DNA of 64,000 nt, taken from Lentisphaeria bacterium (lineage in GTDB: Bacteria; Verrucomicrobiota; Lentisphaeria; Victivallales; Victivallaceae). Under the pieces are notes generated by a model that searched no databases, was not told where the DNA came from, and saw only the letters and a list, made by a program, of their open reading frames with translations. The stretch lies in contig CP091727.1 of NCBI GenBank assembly GCA_022009855.1, positions 3,224,001 to 3,288,000 of the forward strand. The letters run 5' to 3'. A program made the translations under genes and the position numbers. Shown in pieces: positions 50,248 through 61,297 of the stretch (position 1 is the stretch's first letter; every line of letters starts with the position of its first letter).

Positions 50248-53200
50248 GAAGGAGGAAAATCATCGGCCGATCCGGATTTCAACTACATCCGGAACGGCGG
50301 TGCGGAAAACGGTTTCGACAACACCATGTATCTGCCGTTGAAACGGCGCGCCCATGCCGCGCATGGAGCTTTTATCAACTGGAAGGGAGAACGGGAAACT
50401 TTTCAGTACGATCTGGAGCGGGATTCCGCCAATGCCCGGAGCGGAAAATACGCCTACCGGATCCGTTTCTCCGGCGACGGCCCGATGACCTCCGGGTGGA
50501 CTCCTTCGCCTTCCATCCGGTGCCGCTTCTGCCGGGGGAGGAGTACACCTACACGGTCTGGGCGAAGGCGGAACGCCCTGCCGGAATCGAGATGGGGCTT
50601 TACCTCGGCAACGGTGCCGGACTCTCCCGGGTGTGTCCGGTCGGGACGGAGTGGACGAAGCTGGAGCTGCACGTTCCCGCCTGGGGTGCGGGGGATTCGG
50701 TGCGGAACGGGAAGCCGCTGGTCAACAGCTACCATGCGCCGGCCGGGGTGCTGATTCCGACCTTCGTCGCGCCGGCGAACAACACGGTCTGGTTTGACGA
50801 CGCCTGCGTCCGGATCGGCGCGCGGGGCGAGGTGCCGGAGAAGCGGACGGTCTTCTTCCGTTCCGCAACGCTCGACAAACCCAATCACTACTACTTCCCC
50901 GGGGAGGCGGTCGGCGTCGCGCTCTCGCTGGAATCCACCGGAAAAGAGGCGGTGGAGGGGCGTTTTCCTGGGAACTCTTCGACTTCTACGGAAACTCCGC
51001 AGCCAAACAGTTGTTGAAGCGACTTCGCCTTACGCCGAATCAGGAGAGCCAGGAGCAGTTCCGACTGGTTCCGCCGGAGAATCTGCGCGGCCCGATGAAT
51101 CTGGTCTGCTCCTTCGACGCGGGGAAAATGGGGCGTTTCAAGCAGGTGTTCTATCTGGGGGTGGTGGATCGCCCGCAGGGGCTCAACCGCCGCTTCTCCA
51201 TGGAAGTTCCGGCATCACAGAATGTTCTCGACGTCATTCCGTTTCTCCGGGATTTCGGAATCGGTGCCGTCCGTTGTGGAAGCGCTTCCGGCAAAGTGCC
51301 GCAGGCTCTGGAAAACGCGCCGTTTCTGCACGAAGCCGGAATCGAGATTCTGATGAATTATTCAGCAGATAAAAAAAGCGAAAAGGGCGATGAGGCGGCA
51401 CTGCGGGAATTCTGCAAAAATTCCGTGCCGACATGGAGAAATATCGCGATTTCCTGACCGTCGTGGAATCTCATAATGAAGCCAATCTGGGGCTGAAAGA
51501 CGTCGCCTGGAATGCCCGGATCATCCATGAAATGCGGAAGATTCTCGACGAGGTCGCGCCGAAGCTGAAACTCGCCGGACCCGATCCCTGCGGAACCGAT
51601 TTCGCCTGGATTCAGGGCGTACTCGCCGCGGGGGCGGCGAAGGAGCTCGACATCGTGAGCGAACACCCCTATCGGAAGATGCCGGAACTGCCCGATTACG
51701 GTGACGATGTGGCGGCGGTCCGCAAGATCATCGACCTCTACAAACCCGGCACGCCTCACTACGCCACGGAGTCCGGGCGGGTTCAGCCGCCGGTGCTTCC
51801 CGACAACACGCTCTTCGATTATGTCCGGATTGCCTCGGCCCGCGACCTGCGGAACATGCTGCTCGGATTCGGCAACGGACTGGCGCAGTACAATCAGTTT
51901 GCGATCAGCTCCTGGCAGATTGGTGTCGGCTGGAATGCGCTCTTCATGGGGAACAAAGAGAACGACGGGGCGCAGCTCCCGAGTCCGATCCTTTTCGCCA
52001 TGCGCAACGCGGCCGACCGGCTCGGAACCGGAAAGGCCGCGGGGCGGATCAAGCTGGGGTACAATTACCGCGCGTTCCTCTTCGACAAGGGCGATTCCCG
52101 CACCGCGGTCTTCTGGAAGTTCAACGGCGGCGACGCGAAGTTTCGGCTCAAAGCGGAGGATGCGGAGAAGGTCCGCCTTTACGACATGGTGGGCAGCCGC
52201 TGGAATCCGAAAGAGCCGTTTCCGGTTGGAGAGTTCCCGGTCTATCTGGAATCGACGCTTTCCGCGCCAGAACTCGAAGCGGTGATCCGCCGGGCGGAGA
52301 TCCGGGAGGACGCGGGGAAGACTCTGAAGGCGGAAGCGCAGGTGGTCGCGCCGCGGGTGTTTCACGTCAATCTCCGAAATCTCGGGACGAAAAAACTTTC
52401 CGGAATCCGGGTGCGAGTCGAGGATCGTTCCCTGATCGATGGGCCGGTCGAACAGACCGTTGACGCGCTCAATCCGGAAGAGCTTCGCAGTGTCTCTTTC
52501 CGACTTCGGGAGCCGGTTTCGACCTCTGCGCGCAAAGTGGCGCTTTCCATCCTGGCCAAGGATGGAAAACCGGAGAGGATCACGCTGAATCTCGCCGCAA
52601 TCACTGTTCCGAAAACCGCGAAGGCGCTGACGATCGACGGGGACCTCTCCGACTGGCCCGCCGGAACGCAGGTGGTGCTGGATCAGCATAATGCGGTGGT
52701 TCGGGAGAAAGCGCTCTGGGGGGAGAAGGAGCGGAAGATCCGTTCCGAACTCCGCTACGCGTGGGATGACAACTTTTTCTACACCGCCGTCACCGTGTAC
52801 AAGGAGAAATTGAACTCCAATCCGGACGCTTCGAAGCCCGGGGATGTCTGGCAGTACGACAGCTTCCAGCTCTGCCTCGACCCGCTCCACAACGGGAAGC
52901 CGGAGGATCTGGCGTTCAGCGACGACGACTTCGAATACAGCCTCGGCGTCGTCGCGGGGAAACCGGTGGTCTTCCGCCGGACCGGTTCGAGCGCGGTGTA
53001 CGACAGTCTCATGAAGGCGCCGGGCATCGTGCCGGAGGTTCGCTTTGCCGTGCGGACGGAACCGGGGAAAACCGTCTATGAAGCGGCTTTTCCGCGGCAG
53101 GCGGTGAGTCCGTTCCTGCTGCGTACCGGCAGCCTGATGCGGAGCAGCATCATCGTCAATCTCCGGGAAGAGGGGAAGCGGATCGGCTATTTGGAGCTCA

Positions 53201-53277
53201 CTCCCGGTGTCGGCGATGTGAAGTCACCCGGAAAGTGGATGGATACGGTGCTGGTCCCGCAGGAACAGGAATTCTGA
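49669..53277 (+). CDS. Large secreted multidomain glycoside hydrolase (clan GH-A-like) with C-terminal CBM9-like domain (frameshifts)
   Basis: Signal peptide, then the duplicated domain (residues about 25-200), a CBM-like beta-sandwich (TMYLPLKRRAHAAHGAF to NNTVWFDDACVRIG), and a (beta/alpha)8 catalytic part with FLTVVESHNEANLGLKD (candidate acid/base NE) and PHYATESGRVQPP (candidate nucleophile E). The C-terminus TIDGDLSDWPAGTQVVLD and LRYAWDDNFFYTAVTVYKEK is CBM9/DOMON-like. About 1200 codons, with frame changes near 49725, 50262, 50490, 50970 and 51425. Starts 2 bases after the previous stop. The substrate is unknown. The catalytic motifs are inferred from family patterns. Confidence 0.7.
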
Positions 53278-53367
53278 TCGCGCGGAAAAACGCGCTCTGT
53301 TCCCGCCTTTTTCGGCGCTGTTGCATCGTCGAGGGAGTCCGCGGCCGGTCTTCCTCTGCATCGAATG

Positions 53368-53408
53368 GGTCGCGCGGCAACTTTCGCTGCCGCGCGACCT
53401 GTTTTTTC
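53368..53408 (+). terminator. Terminator of the GH78-like operon
   Basis: GGTCGCGCGGCA (53368-53379) pairs with TGCCGCGCGACC (53388-53399), then six T (53402-53407). Confidence 0.85.
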
Positions 53409-53469
53409 CGGGAAACAAAGAGAGATGGGAGTGCCATGTTCGAATGTGATTGAAAATAGAAGTTCGCTA

Positions 53470-53498
53470 TTGATTTTCATGAAAGAGACTGCTATATT
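53470..53498 (+). promoter_or_regulatory. Promoter of the GT2 synthase gene
   Basis: TTGATT (53470-53475), 17 bases, TATATT (53493-53498). The predicted start of transcription is very near the first ATG, so a downstream ATG may be the true start. Confidence 0.55.
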
Positions 53499-53507
53499 AA
53501 ATATTTT

Positions 53508-54865
53508 ATGAGTTCCGTTAGCCGGATGAGTAAAATGTGTAATAAACGCTTTTGGTTTCGAATCCTGATTCTGATGATATTGTTCGCGGCCTCCGCCCTG
53601 GCCACCAGCCTCTACTACAACTGCTGGTCATGGGAAGAGGGGGGCTGCCGTATTCCGCTGCTGGCCTCTCTGGTGTTCTTCGTCTGGCCGCTCTCCTACT
53701 TTGCGCTGATCGCCATCGGGCGCTATATCTTCTACCGTGAAACGCCTGTGCTGCCGCCGGAGGAGCTGCCGCGCTGTACCGTCATCATGCCGGCGTATAA
53801 CGAGGGGCAGCACGTGTTTGAAGCGCTCGCCAGCATCTGCGGCTCCGATTACCCCGCGGACAAACTCGAAATCATCGCCGTCAATGACGGCAGCATCGAT
53901 GACACGCTGCTGTGGATCAACCGCGCGGCGGAGAAGTTTCCGGGGCGGATCCGGGTGGTGGACCTCAAGCAGAACGGAGGCAAGCGGTTCGCTCTCTACA
54001 GCGGATTCCGGATGGGCAGCGGTGATGTGTTTGTCACCATCGACAGCGATTCGCAGGTGGAGCCCGACGCCCTCGCCAAGATGGTTTCTCCGATCGTCCG
54101 CGACAGCCGGATCGGGGCGGTTTCCGGCAATGTCCGGGTGGCGAATTCCGACGGCGGTGCGTTCCTGCGATGATCGATTCGGGATTCACCTTCGCTTTTG
54201 ACTTCATTCGCGCCGGGCAGAGCGTCTGGGGCAGCGTGTTCTGTACGCCCGGCGCTCTGAGCGCCTATCGGCGGGAGACGGTTCTGCCGCTGCTCGATGA
54301 GTGGCGGGACCAGAAGTTCATGGGCCGTCCTTCCGGGATCGGCGAGGACCGCGCACTCACCAATCTGGTGCTGCGGGCCGGGAAGTGGGTTACGCTGCAG
54401 CGCAGCGCTCTTCTCTACACTAATGTGCCGGAAACCTACAAGAGCATCTGTCGGATGCTCTTGCGCTGGGAGCGGAGCAACATTCGTGAAAATTTCGAGA
54501 TGTACCGTTTCATCTTCCGCAATTTCAACTGGCGCGACGCGCGGCGCTGGTTCATGCTGTTCACATTGCTGGAATACTCTTCGATGACGCTGCTGCCCGG
54601 GGTGATGATCGGATTTTCGCTTTACAATGTTGTTTTGACCGACGGCGCGGTACTCTTCATCACCGGAGCGGTGACGCTGCTCTGGGCGTCGCTGCCGGCC
54701 GCGATCAATTTGCATCGCAACTCCACGAAACTGGTCTGGTTCAGTTTCGTCTACGGAATCGTCCATGCCCTGACGCTCTTCTGGGTGGTGCCCTATGCAC
54801 TGGTGACGGTGGGCAATTCCCGCTGGCTGACCCGGATCGGTGCCAATTCCGCCGGGAAATTCTGA
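53508..54865 (+). CDS. Processive GT2 glycosyltransferase, NodC/hyaluronan-synthase-like (one frameshift)
   Basis: Two N-terminal membrane helices, then the GT-A domain: CTVIMPAYNEGQHVFEALAS, IIAVNDGSIDDTLLWINRAA, VFVTIDSDSQVEPDALAKMV (DxD), IGEDRALTNLVLRAG and LLRWERSNIRENFEMYRF, an RW-containing acceptor motif like (Q/R)xxRW. Several C-terminal helices. A frame change near 54168 (GGAFL/LMIDSG) splits it. About 452 codons. Start could be 53508, 53526 or 53535. Likely makes and exports a beta-linked polysaccharide; which sugar is unknown. Confidence 0.8.
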
Positions 54866-54920
54866 AGCCCTTCGTTTCGGGGAAATCGCTTCAAAAAAAG
54901 AGTTTTGCGAGCGGTGCGGT

Positions 54921-54949
54921 TTGCAAAGCGGGAGAGTGCCGGTTATATT
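54921..54949 (+). promoter_or_regulatory. ilvC promoter
   Basis: TTGCAA (54921-54926), 17-base spacer, TATATT (54944-54949). The leader of about 55 bases contains a small GGCCGG/CCGGCC hairpin before the AGGAG site. Confidence 0.6.
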
Positions 54950-55013
54950 AAAGGAATGTTGGTTCATTAAACGGCCGGATTCCCCGGCCCAATTTATGAC
55001 AGGAGCAGAAAAA

Positions 55014-56003
55014 ATGCAGAACATGGAAATTCTCCACGACAGTGACGCCGATTTCGGCGTGCTCAACGGGAAAACGATCGCCGTCATCGGTTACGGTGCT
55101 CAGGGCCGCGCCCAGGCGCTTTGCATGCGCGATTCCGGGCTCAATGTCATCATCGGCATCCGTCCGGGAAAATCCAAGGACGCCGCCGACCAGGACGGTT
55201 TTGAGACCCTTACCGTCACCGAAGCGGCGAAGCGCGCCGACATCATTCACATCCTGCTGCCGGATGAACTGCACGGCATCATCTACGATGCGGAAATCGC
55301 TCCGGTCGTGACCGCGGGCAAGACGCTCTCCTTCTCCCACGGCTTCAGCATCGTCTTCGGCGAAATCAAGCCGCCGAAGGATGTCGACGTCATCATGATC
55401 GCCCCGAAGAGCCCTGGAACCGAAGAGCGCAAGCGCTTCGTCGAAGGCTTCGGCGTGCCCGGTTTGATCGCGGTCAAGCAGAATTACACCGGCAAGGCCC
55501 GCGAAGTTGCTCTGGCGATTGCCAAAGCCGAGGGGTTGACCCGCGCCGGCGTGCTTGAGTGCACCTTCGAACAGGAGACCTATGAAGACCTCTTCGGCGA
55601 GCAGAACGTTCTCTGCGGCGGTATGGTCGACCTGATGAAGTACGGTTTCGAAACTCTGATCGAGGCGGGATATCCGCCGGAGATGGCCTATTTCGAGTGC
55701 ATCCACGAGGCGAAGCTGATCGTGGATCTGATCTACGAAGGCGGCATCCAGAAGATGAACGCGGTCATCTCCAACACCGCGGAGTGGGGCGAATACGACA
55801 ACGGTCCGTGGATCATCAATCCGGAAGTCAAGGCCCGGATGAAGGAATCCCTGCGCCGCATCGAATCCGGCGAATTCGCCAAGAAGTGGATGGCCGAAGC
55901 CAAGAACGGTTCGCCGAACCTCAAGGCCAAACGTGCCGCGCTGGGCGAACATCCGGCGGAGATCGTCGGTGCCCGGATCCGCAGCCTCTTCCAGAAGAAG
56001 TAA
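55014..56003 (+). CDS. ilvC: Ketol-acid reductoisomerase IlvC
   Basis: Class I KARI of branched-chain amino acid synthesis. Intact, 329 residues. KTIAVIGYGAQGRAQALCMR (nucleotide site), FSHGFSIVFGEIKPPKDVDV, IMIAPKSPGTEERKRF, FEQETYEDLFGEQNVLCGGM and AYFECIHEAKLIVDLIYEGG. ATG 55014 follows AGGAGCAGAAAAA. Monocistronic, with its own promoter and terminator. No ilvB or ilvD lies nearby. Confidence 0.97.
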   Translation: MQNMEILHDSDADFGVLNGKTIAVIGYGAQGRAQALCMRDSGLNVIIGIRPGKSKDAADQDGFETLTVTEAAKRADIIHILLPDELHGIIYDAEIAPVVTAGKTLSFSHGFSIVFGEIKPPKDVDVIMIAPKSPGTEERKRFVEGFGVPGLIAVKQNYTGKAREVALAIAKAEGLTRAGVLECTFEQETYEDLFGEQNVLCGGMVDLMKYGFETLIEAGYPPEMAYFECIHEAKLIVDLIYEGGIQKMNAVISNTAEWGEYDNGPWIINPEVKARMKESLRRIESGEFAKKWMAEAKNGSPNLKAKRAALGEHPAEIVGARIRSLFQKK

Positions 56004-56033
56004 TTGCGGAAAGAACGCGTTTCGCGTATGAGA

Positions 56034-56077
56034 AAGGGTGGAATACCGGGAAAATACGGTATTTCCATCCTTTTTTC
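56034..56077 (+). terminator. ilvC terminator
   Basis: GGGTGGAATACCG pairs imperfectly with CGGTATTTCCATCC and is followed by six T. Confidence 0.75.
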
Positions 56078-56099
56078 ATCTGAAAGAAAAGGACTTGGT

Positions 56100-57983
56100 A
56101 TGAGCCGATTTTTCCCAACTGGTGTGGCGCGCCGATGACGTGCCGGAAGAACTTCACGAGATGCTGACCGTTCTGGGCGAGGAGTATCCGATCGCCGATT
56201 TCGGTCGGGGGCTGAAGCTGAAATTCCGCCGGGTGGAGGCGGAGGAGACGCTTTCCCGGGTGACCCGCACTCCGGGGAGGCGCTGGTGGAATACAACTCT
56301 GTGGCGGCTGCCGCGCGCGGCGTCGGGGCTGTGCTCGCCGGAGTGGAAGGCGAGGAAACAACTCCGTTCCGCACGTTGGGGATCATGCTGGATGCTTCCC
56401 GCAATCTGGTCATGCGGCCGGACCACCTGAAGATGTGGTTCCGCCGGCTTGCGCTCACCGGATATAACATGGTCATGCTCTATACCGAGGATACCTATGA
56501 GCTGCCTGATGAGCCGTTTTTCGGATATATGCGCGGCGGCTATACTGCCGATGAGATCCGGGAGCTGGATGCCTATGCGGCGCGACTCGGAATTGAGCTG
56601 ATCGGCTGCATTCAGACGCTCGGGCATCTGGCTCAGATTCTCAAATGGGACGGCGCCTACGGCAAAGTCAAGGATACCGGCGAGGTGCTTCTGGTCGACG
56701 AACCGGAAACCTATGCCCTGATCGGCAAGATGATTCGTTTCTGGAGCGAAAATCTCCGTACGCGCCGCATTCACATCGGCATGGATGAGACCCATGACCT
56801 TGGGCGCGGCCGCTTTCTCGACCTGTTCGGCTATCAGAGCGGGTTCGAGCTTTTCAACCGCCATCTCGGGCGGGTGAATGAGCTTTGCCGCGAAAACGGA
56901 CTCGAGCCGATGATCTGGTCGGATATGTATTTCCGGTTCAGCAATCCTGAGCGGAACTATTACGATCTCTCTCATCCGATTCCGGCGGAGGTTCAGCAGC
57001 AGATTCCGCGGAACGTACAGCTGGTCTACTGGGATTACTACAACGAAAAAGCCGAGGTGTACGAGCAGATGATTCAGCGTCACCGCGACCTCGGCTACGA
57101 GCCCCTGATGGGCTCCGGCATCTGGACCTGGTGTCGTCTCTGGTACGATCACGATCAGACGCGTCGTACGGTTGAGCCCTGCATCGCCGCCTGCCGCAAG
57201 CTGAAGGTGAAAGAACTGTTCTTTACGATGTGGGGCGACGACGGCGCTTACTGCAATTTCGACTCCGCTCTTGCCGGAATCTGCTATGCGGCCGATCTCG
57301 TCTACGGCGTTTTGCCGGAGGAAACGAAACGGATGGCAAAGCGCTTCGAGGCGGTCTGTCGAAGCAGTTTCGAGGCCCATCTGATCGCCGGAGAGCTGGA
57401 AAAACCGCTGTCTTGCGGCGACAAACGATTTACGCCGCGGGCGGCGGAGCTGATCTGGGACGATCCGTTGCTGGGCATTCTCTACGACGACTATAAACGG
57501 CGTGATCCGGAGTTCGATCTCAATCTGCTGGAGCGTTACGAGGAGATGCTCTGTAAACTTCTTCCGTATCAGGAGGATGCCGCCGCCGGGGATTTCGAAC
57601 ACATCGTCAATGCGCTGGAACTGCTGATCCGGAAACTGGAACTGCGCGGCGCGCTTGAAGCGGCTTACGATCAGGACGACCGGATCGCACTGCGACAGAT
57701 CGCCGTGTCGATGGTTCCGGCGACGATTGCGGCGATGCAGGAGTTCGACGCGAGCTTCCGGCGGCAGTGGCTCGATTGCGGCAAGGTGTTCGGGCTGGAG
57801 GTGATTCAGCGCCGCAACGCCGGGCTGATTGCGCGACTGGAGGAGACGGCACTGCGGATTCGCGAATATCTCGACGATCGCATCAGCGCGATCGATGAGC
57901 TGGATGCGCGTCCATCCGGCACCGGCATCGTCAACATCTGCGGCACCGTCAATTCCGTGGTTTCCGGTTCCCGGCTGGTGTGA
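56100..57983 (+). CDS. Exo-beta-N-acetylhexosaminidase, GH20 (frameshifts near the 5' end)
   Basis: TLGIMLDASRNLVMRPDHLK, GIELIGCIQTLGHLAQILKW, the catalytic pair in RIHIGMDETHDLGRGRFLDL, and MGSGIWTWCRLWYDHDQTRR are typical of GcnA-type GH20 enzymes. In the 5' part, LVWRADDVPEELHEMLTVLG requires removing one base from the T run near 56112, and another change lies near 56277. About 627 codons. ATG 56100-56102 follows AAAAGGA. No signal peptide. Releases GlcNAc or GalNAc from oligosaccharides in the cytoplasm; the ADH start overlaps its stop. Confidence 0.85.
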
Positions 57984-59189
57984 TGATGATGGCTGCGGAG
58001 GATCTTCTTTTGCAGGCTCCGGAGGAGCGGATTCTTTTGCCGACGACTGGCGGAAGGAGCTTGCCGGCGTACTGCCGACGCTTCCGGCCGGAACGCTTGC
58101 CGTGTTCACCGGGCGCCACTGGCTCGACGCCGGTGGAGTCTGGGCGGATTTTGCCGCTGTCGCCGCCGCGGCCGGGCGGAAGGTGGTCCGCTTCTCCGAA
58201 ATCGAAGCGGAACCCTGCACCGACACGGTGGAACGGATGGTCGAATTTCTCTCCTCGGTTTCCGCCTCCGCGGTAATTGCCGTCGGCGGCGGGAGCGTGA
58301 TGGATGCGGCGAAAGCGGCGCTACTGGTGCGCGAAAGCGGAATGCTGCTCGGTGAACTCTTCGGTGTGGATCGGTATTCCACCGAACATCCGGAGGCGAA
58401 GCCGGCGCGGGTGCTCTGCATTCCCACCACCTCCGGAACCGGTTCCGAAGCGACTCCGTATTCCAATATCGTGGATCGAAAACTCGGGGTGAAGAAACTG
58501 ATTTCCGAGCATTTGATCGTGCCGGAGACGGCGATCGTCTCGCCGAGTCTTGCCGCGGCCATGCCGAAGGCGCTCACGCTGGCGACCGGTTGTGACGCGC
58601 TGGCTCATTCAATCGAAGGCTTCCTCAACACCGGGGCGGATGGCAACGAGCCGCGGGCGAATGCGTGGGCGCTGGAGAGCATCCGGCTGATCCGAGGGGC
58701 GCTGCCTGCCGCCGTCGCTGACGGTTCCTGCCGGGAGGCGCGCGCGGCAATGGCCCGCGCCGCGACGCTCGGGGAATGGTGATCCGGTTCAAATCCACCG
58801 GTTTGCCCCATCTTTGCAGCTTCTCCTGGTTCGGGCGCCTGGCTCACGGCATTGCCGTTGCGATGCTGCTGCCCGCTTCGTGGCGCTACTATCTGGGCAA
58901 TCCGGCGGTGGCGGAGCGGACGATGCAGCTGGCGCCGATTTTTCCGGGAAGGAATCCGGAGGAGGTGATCACCTCGTTCCGCGATTTTCTGGACCGGCTG
59001 GGTGTGCCGAAGGCGCTCCGGGAGTGTCCCGGCATCACCCCGGAACTGCTGGAGGCGACTGCGGCTTCGGCGGGCGAAAACCGGATGAAACTGGAACTTG
59101 CTCCTCGGCCGGTGCCGGTCGCGGAGTCGCGCGGAATTCTTTCCGCCATATTGAAACAAGCGTATGAAGGAACTTTGCAATCATGGTAA
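57983..59189 (+). CDS. Iron-containing alcohol dehydrogenase (frameshifts)
   Basis: VIAVGGGSVMDAAKAALLVR (cofactor site), PTTSGTGSEATPYSNIVDRK and ATGCDALAHSIEGFLNTGAD (metal ligands), then LCSFSWFGRLAHGIAVAMLL with the later His. Frame changes near 58040 and 58775. About 400 codons. Any of three ATGs overlapping the GH20 stop could be the start. NAD(P)-dependent oxidoreductase, substrate unknown; it overlaps the ABM gene by 7 bases. Confidence 0.85.
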
Positions 59190-59476
59190 ATGTCATTGCG
59201 CGCAGCCGGCTTAAGAGCGGCTGCATGGAGGAGTATTTGCGGATACTCAAGGCGAACGTCCCGACGGTTCTGGCCGAGGAGGGATGCCTGCGTTATGAGC
59301 CCTGTCTGGATCTCGATGCGGATCCGGCCAGAGGGGAGTATGTGACCATTCTGGAGAGCTGGGAATCGCAGGCGCATCTGCAGGCGCACCTCGCGACGAA
59401 ACATATGGCCGCATTTCGCGAGGCGGTGGCGCCGCTCCGCGAGGAGAACAACGTTCTGGTCGTAACGCCGGCTTGA
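59183..59476 (+). CDS. Antibiotic biosynthesis monooxygenase (ABM) domain protein
   Basis: Intact, 97 residues. NVIARSRLKSGCMEEYLRIL, EEGCLRYEPCLDLD, ILESWESQAHLQAHLATKHM and MAAFREAVAPL follow the YgiN/ABM fold. It may be a small quinone or aldehyde-related monooxygenase. Overlaps the alcohol dehydrogenase, so co-translated. Confidence 0.85.
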   Translation: MVNVIARSRLKSGCMEEYLRILKANVPTVLAEEGCLRYEPCLDLDADPARGEYVTILESWESQAHLQAHLATKHMAAFREAVAPLREENNVLVVTPA

Positions 59477-59534
59477 GAGGAAACCGGTTTTTCGAAAATG
59501 TCCCCGTGTAACTGACGGATGCCAGAGAGCCGCT

Positions 59535-60407
59535 ATGAGTATGGAAAAACTGTTTCACCTTCCCGATGGTACCCCCTGCAACGCTGCGGAAACCGTTTGC
59601 CGGATGCTGGGGGCCGCCCCCGGCGTTTCCGGAACGTGTGGCGGGGGCGGTTTGTTGTGCCGGGCTCTCCAGGCGGCTCTCGCGCTGACTCCGGAGCCGG
59701 AACGTGCGGAGCTGCTCCGGAGGGAATTCGTTCAACTGACCGGTGCTGCGGAATGTGCTTCTCTTTGCGGATCGCATTGCGCAGGGTACGCGGAACTGGC
59801 GGCGCAACTGGTGCGGAAATACCGGTCGACTCCTCCTGTCGGGGTGAGAAGACGCGTTCTGCTGCTGGGCGACTCCATTCGCCGGAACTATGAAAGTGTC
59901 GTCCGGCGTGAGCTCGCCGACCTCTGTGACGTGGCCGCGCCGGAGGAGAACTGCCGCTTCGCCAAATTCGCCTTGAACGAGCTGTCGCGCTGGTTTGAAG
60001 CCTGCGGCGAGCCGGAGGTGATCCACTGGAACATCGGGCTGTGGGATTCCGCCGTGGTGTGCGAGGAGGACGGCATGTTCACGTCGCCGGAGGAGTACCT
60101 CTTCTACATGAGCCGGATCCTGCGCGAGCTGCGCAAGCACACGCCGAAGATCATCTTCGCCACCACCACTCCGGTTCTGCCCGGCAGTCTCAATCAGCAC
60201 CTCGAATACATCGACCGGCTGAACGGCGTCATCGTGCCCTACATGCAGGAACAGAAGATTCCGATCAACGATCTTTATGCGCTGGTGAAGCCGCGTACGA
60301 AGGAGCTGCTGCGGGAGGACTGCATCCATCTGAATCTCAAGGGGGCGGAGGTGTGTGGGCGCGCTGTGGCCGGAGCGATCCGGACCGCGCTTGGCGTGCG
60401 CGGCTGA
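59535..60407 (+). CDS. SGNH/GDSL-type hydrolase with a cysteine-containing N-terminal region
   Basis: The C-terminal 190 residues are SGNH-like: RRRVLLLGDSIRRNYESVVR (block I Ser), VIHWNIGLWDSAV (block III Asn), ATTTPVLPG and REDCIHLNLKGAEVCG (block V His). The first 95 residues contain six cysteines (for example TVCRMLG, GTCGGGGLLCRAL, ECASLCGSHCAGY) and match nothing I recognise. Intact, 290 residues, no clear signal peptide. Probably an O-deacetylase of sugars, inferred from the GH20 neighbour. Confidence 0.72.
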   Translation: MSMEKLFHLPDGTPCNAAETVCRMLGAAPGVSGTCGGGGLLCRALQAALALTPEPERAELLRREFVQLTGAAECASLCGSHCAGYAELAAQLVRKYRSTPPVGVRRRVLLLGDSIRRNYESVVRRELADLCDVAAPEENCRFAKFALNELSRWFEACGEPEVIHWNIGLWDSAVVCEEDGMFTSPEEYLFYMSRILRELRKHTPKIIFATTTPVLPGSLNQHLEYIDRLNGVIVPYMQEQKIPINDLYALVKPRTKELLREDCIHLNLKGAEVCGRAVAGAIRTALGVRG

Positions 60408-60469
60408 CGAGCACGACGCGGAACCCGCCGAAGGCGATGGACGAGCGGTTTCGCTGCTGGAACTGTGTC

Positions 60470-60523
60470 CCGGAACGGGGGCAGCCCGGAGGATGTCTCA
60501 GCCCGCATTCCGGCGTTTTTTTT
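60470..60523 (+). terminator. Probable terminator after the SGNH gene
   Basis: CCGGAA (60470-60475) pairs with TTCCGG (60508-60513) with further imperfect pairing inside, followed by a nine-base T run. Confidence 0.5.
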
Positions 60524-60544
60524 TATTTTTTACTCCTCCGCCTC

Positions 60545-60598
60545 TTGACATGGCTTCTCTTTTGAGGTATAATTTTAACTGGTACAATAACTGGTACA
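60545..60598 (+). promoter_or_regulatory. Consensus promoter with direct-repeat operator
   Basis: TTGACA (60545-60550), 17 bases, TATAAT (60568-60573): a near-perfect sigma-70 promoter. ACTGGTACA lies at 60578-60586 and again at 60590-60598, 12 bases apart, just downstream of the -10, where the regulator could bind. Confidence 0.7.
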
Positions 60599-60615
60599 GT
60601 ACAAAGGGAGAAGTC

Positions 60616-61297
60616 ATGCCGGAAAAAAGTTGCCAGACGTTATCAGCCGGTCAGTGAAAACATGCGGATCCGGCATTATGTCATGAAGCTCCTCTATGAC
60701 AATCTCAACCACCCGGCGCCGCTGCTTTCGGCGAGGCTGCTGGCGGAAAAGTTCGGGATTTCCCGGACCACGGTCATGACGGCGCTGGCGACACTGCGGC
60801 AGGAGGGATATCTTTTCTCTCATCCCGGGAAGGGGTTCTTCACCAATCCCGATTCCCGATTTATGGATGTGAAGCCGAAGCATCTGCCGCTGGTCGGGAT
60901 GGTGATCAATTACGGGCGGAACTTCTACATCACCCGGCGGGAGTGGGAGATCCAGACTGCGGTCGGCAGTGCGCTGCTGGAGGCTGGATTCAACCTCCGC
61001 GAAATCACTTTGAACGGGCTTTCCCCAGAGGCGGTGCTGGACGAGCTGGCTGAATCCCATGTCTCGGCGCTGGCCTGGCTGCTGGTCAGCGATCAGGTTT
61101 CCGAAGAGCTGTTGTGCCGGATCAATGCGGAACTTTTCCCCGTGGTCAGCTGTACCGACGCGTTTTCCCATCCGGCTGGTTTCCGACATGCATGCAACTT
61201 CTCTCTGGAGAATTTCCCTGACCATGAGTCTGTTGCGCGTGCGATGGTTGAAAAACTCAACTTGCAGTTGAAACAACGAAGAAAGGAGACGGTCTGA
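60616..61297 (+). CDS. GntR-family regulator with a shortened effector domain (one frameshift)
   Basis: [16 protein letters not shown] (after correcting the A run near 60625) leads into a winged helix: [36 protein letters not shown]. About 130 residues of a LacI-like effector domain follow ([14 protein letters not shown] to [17 protein letters not shown]), but the gene ends there, at about 227 residues, half the usual effector size. The TGA overlaps the pseudopilin ATG. GGGAG precedes the ATG. May be a truncated regulator or a compact form. Confidence 0.72.
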
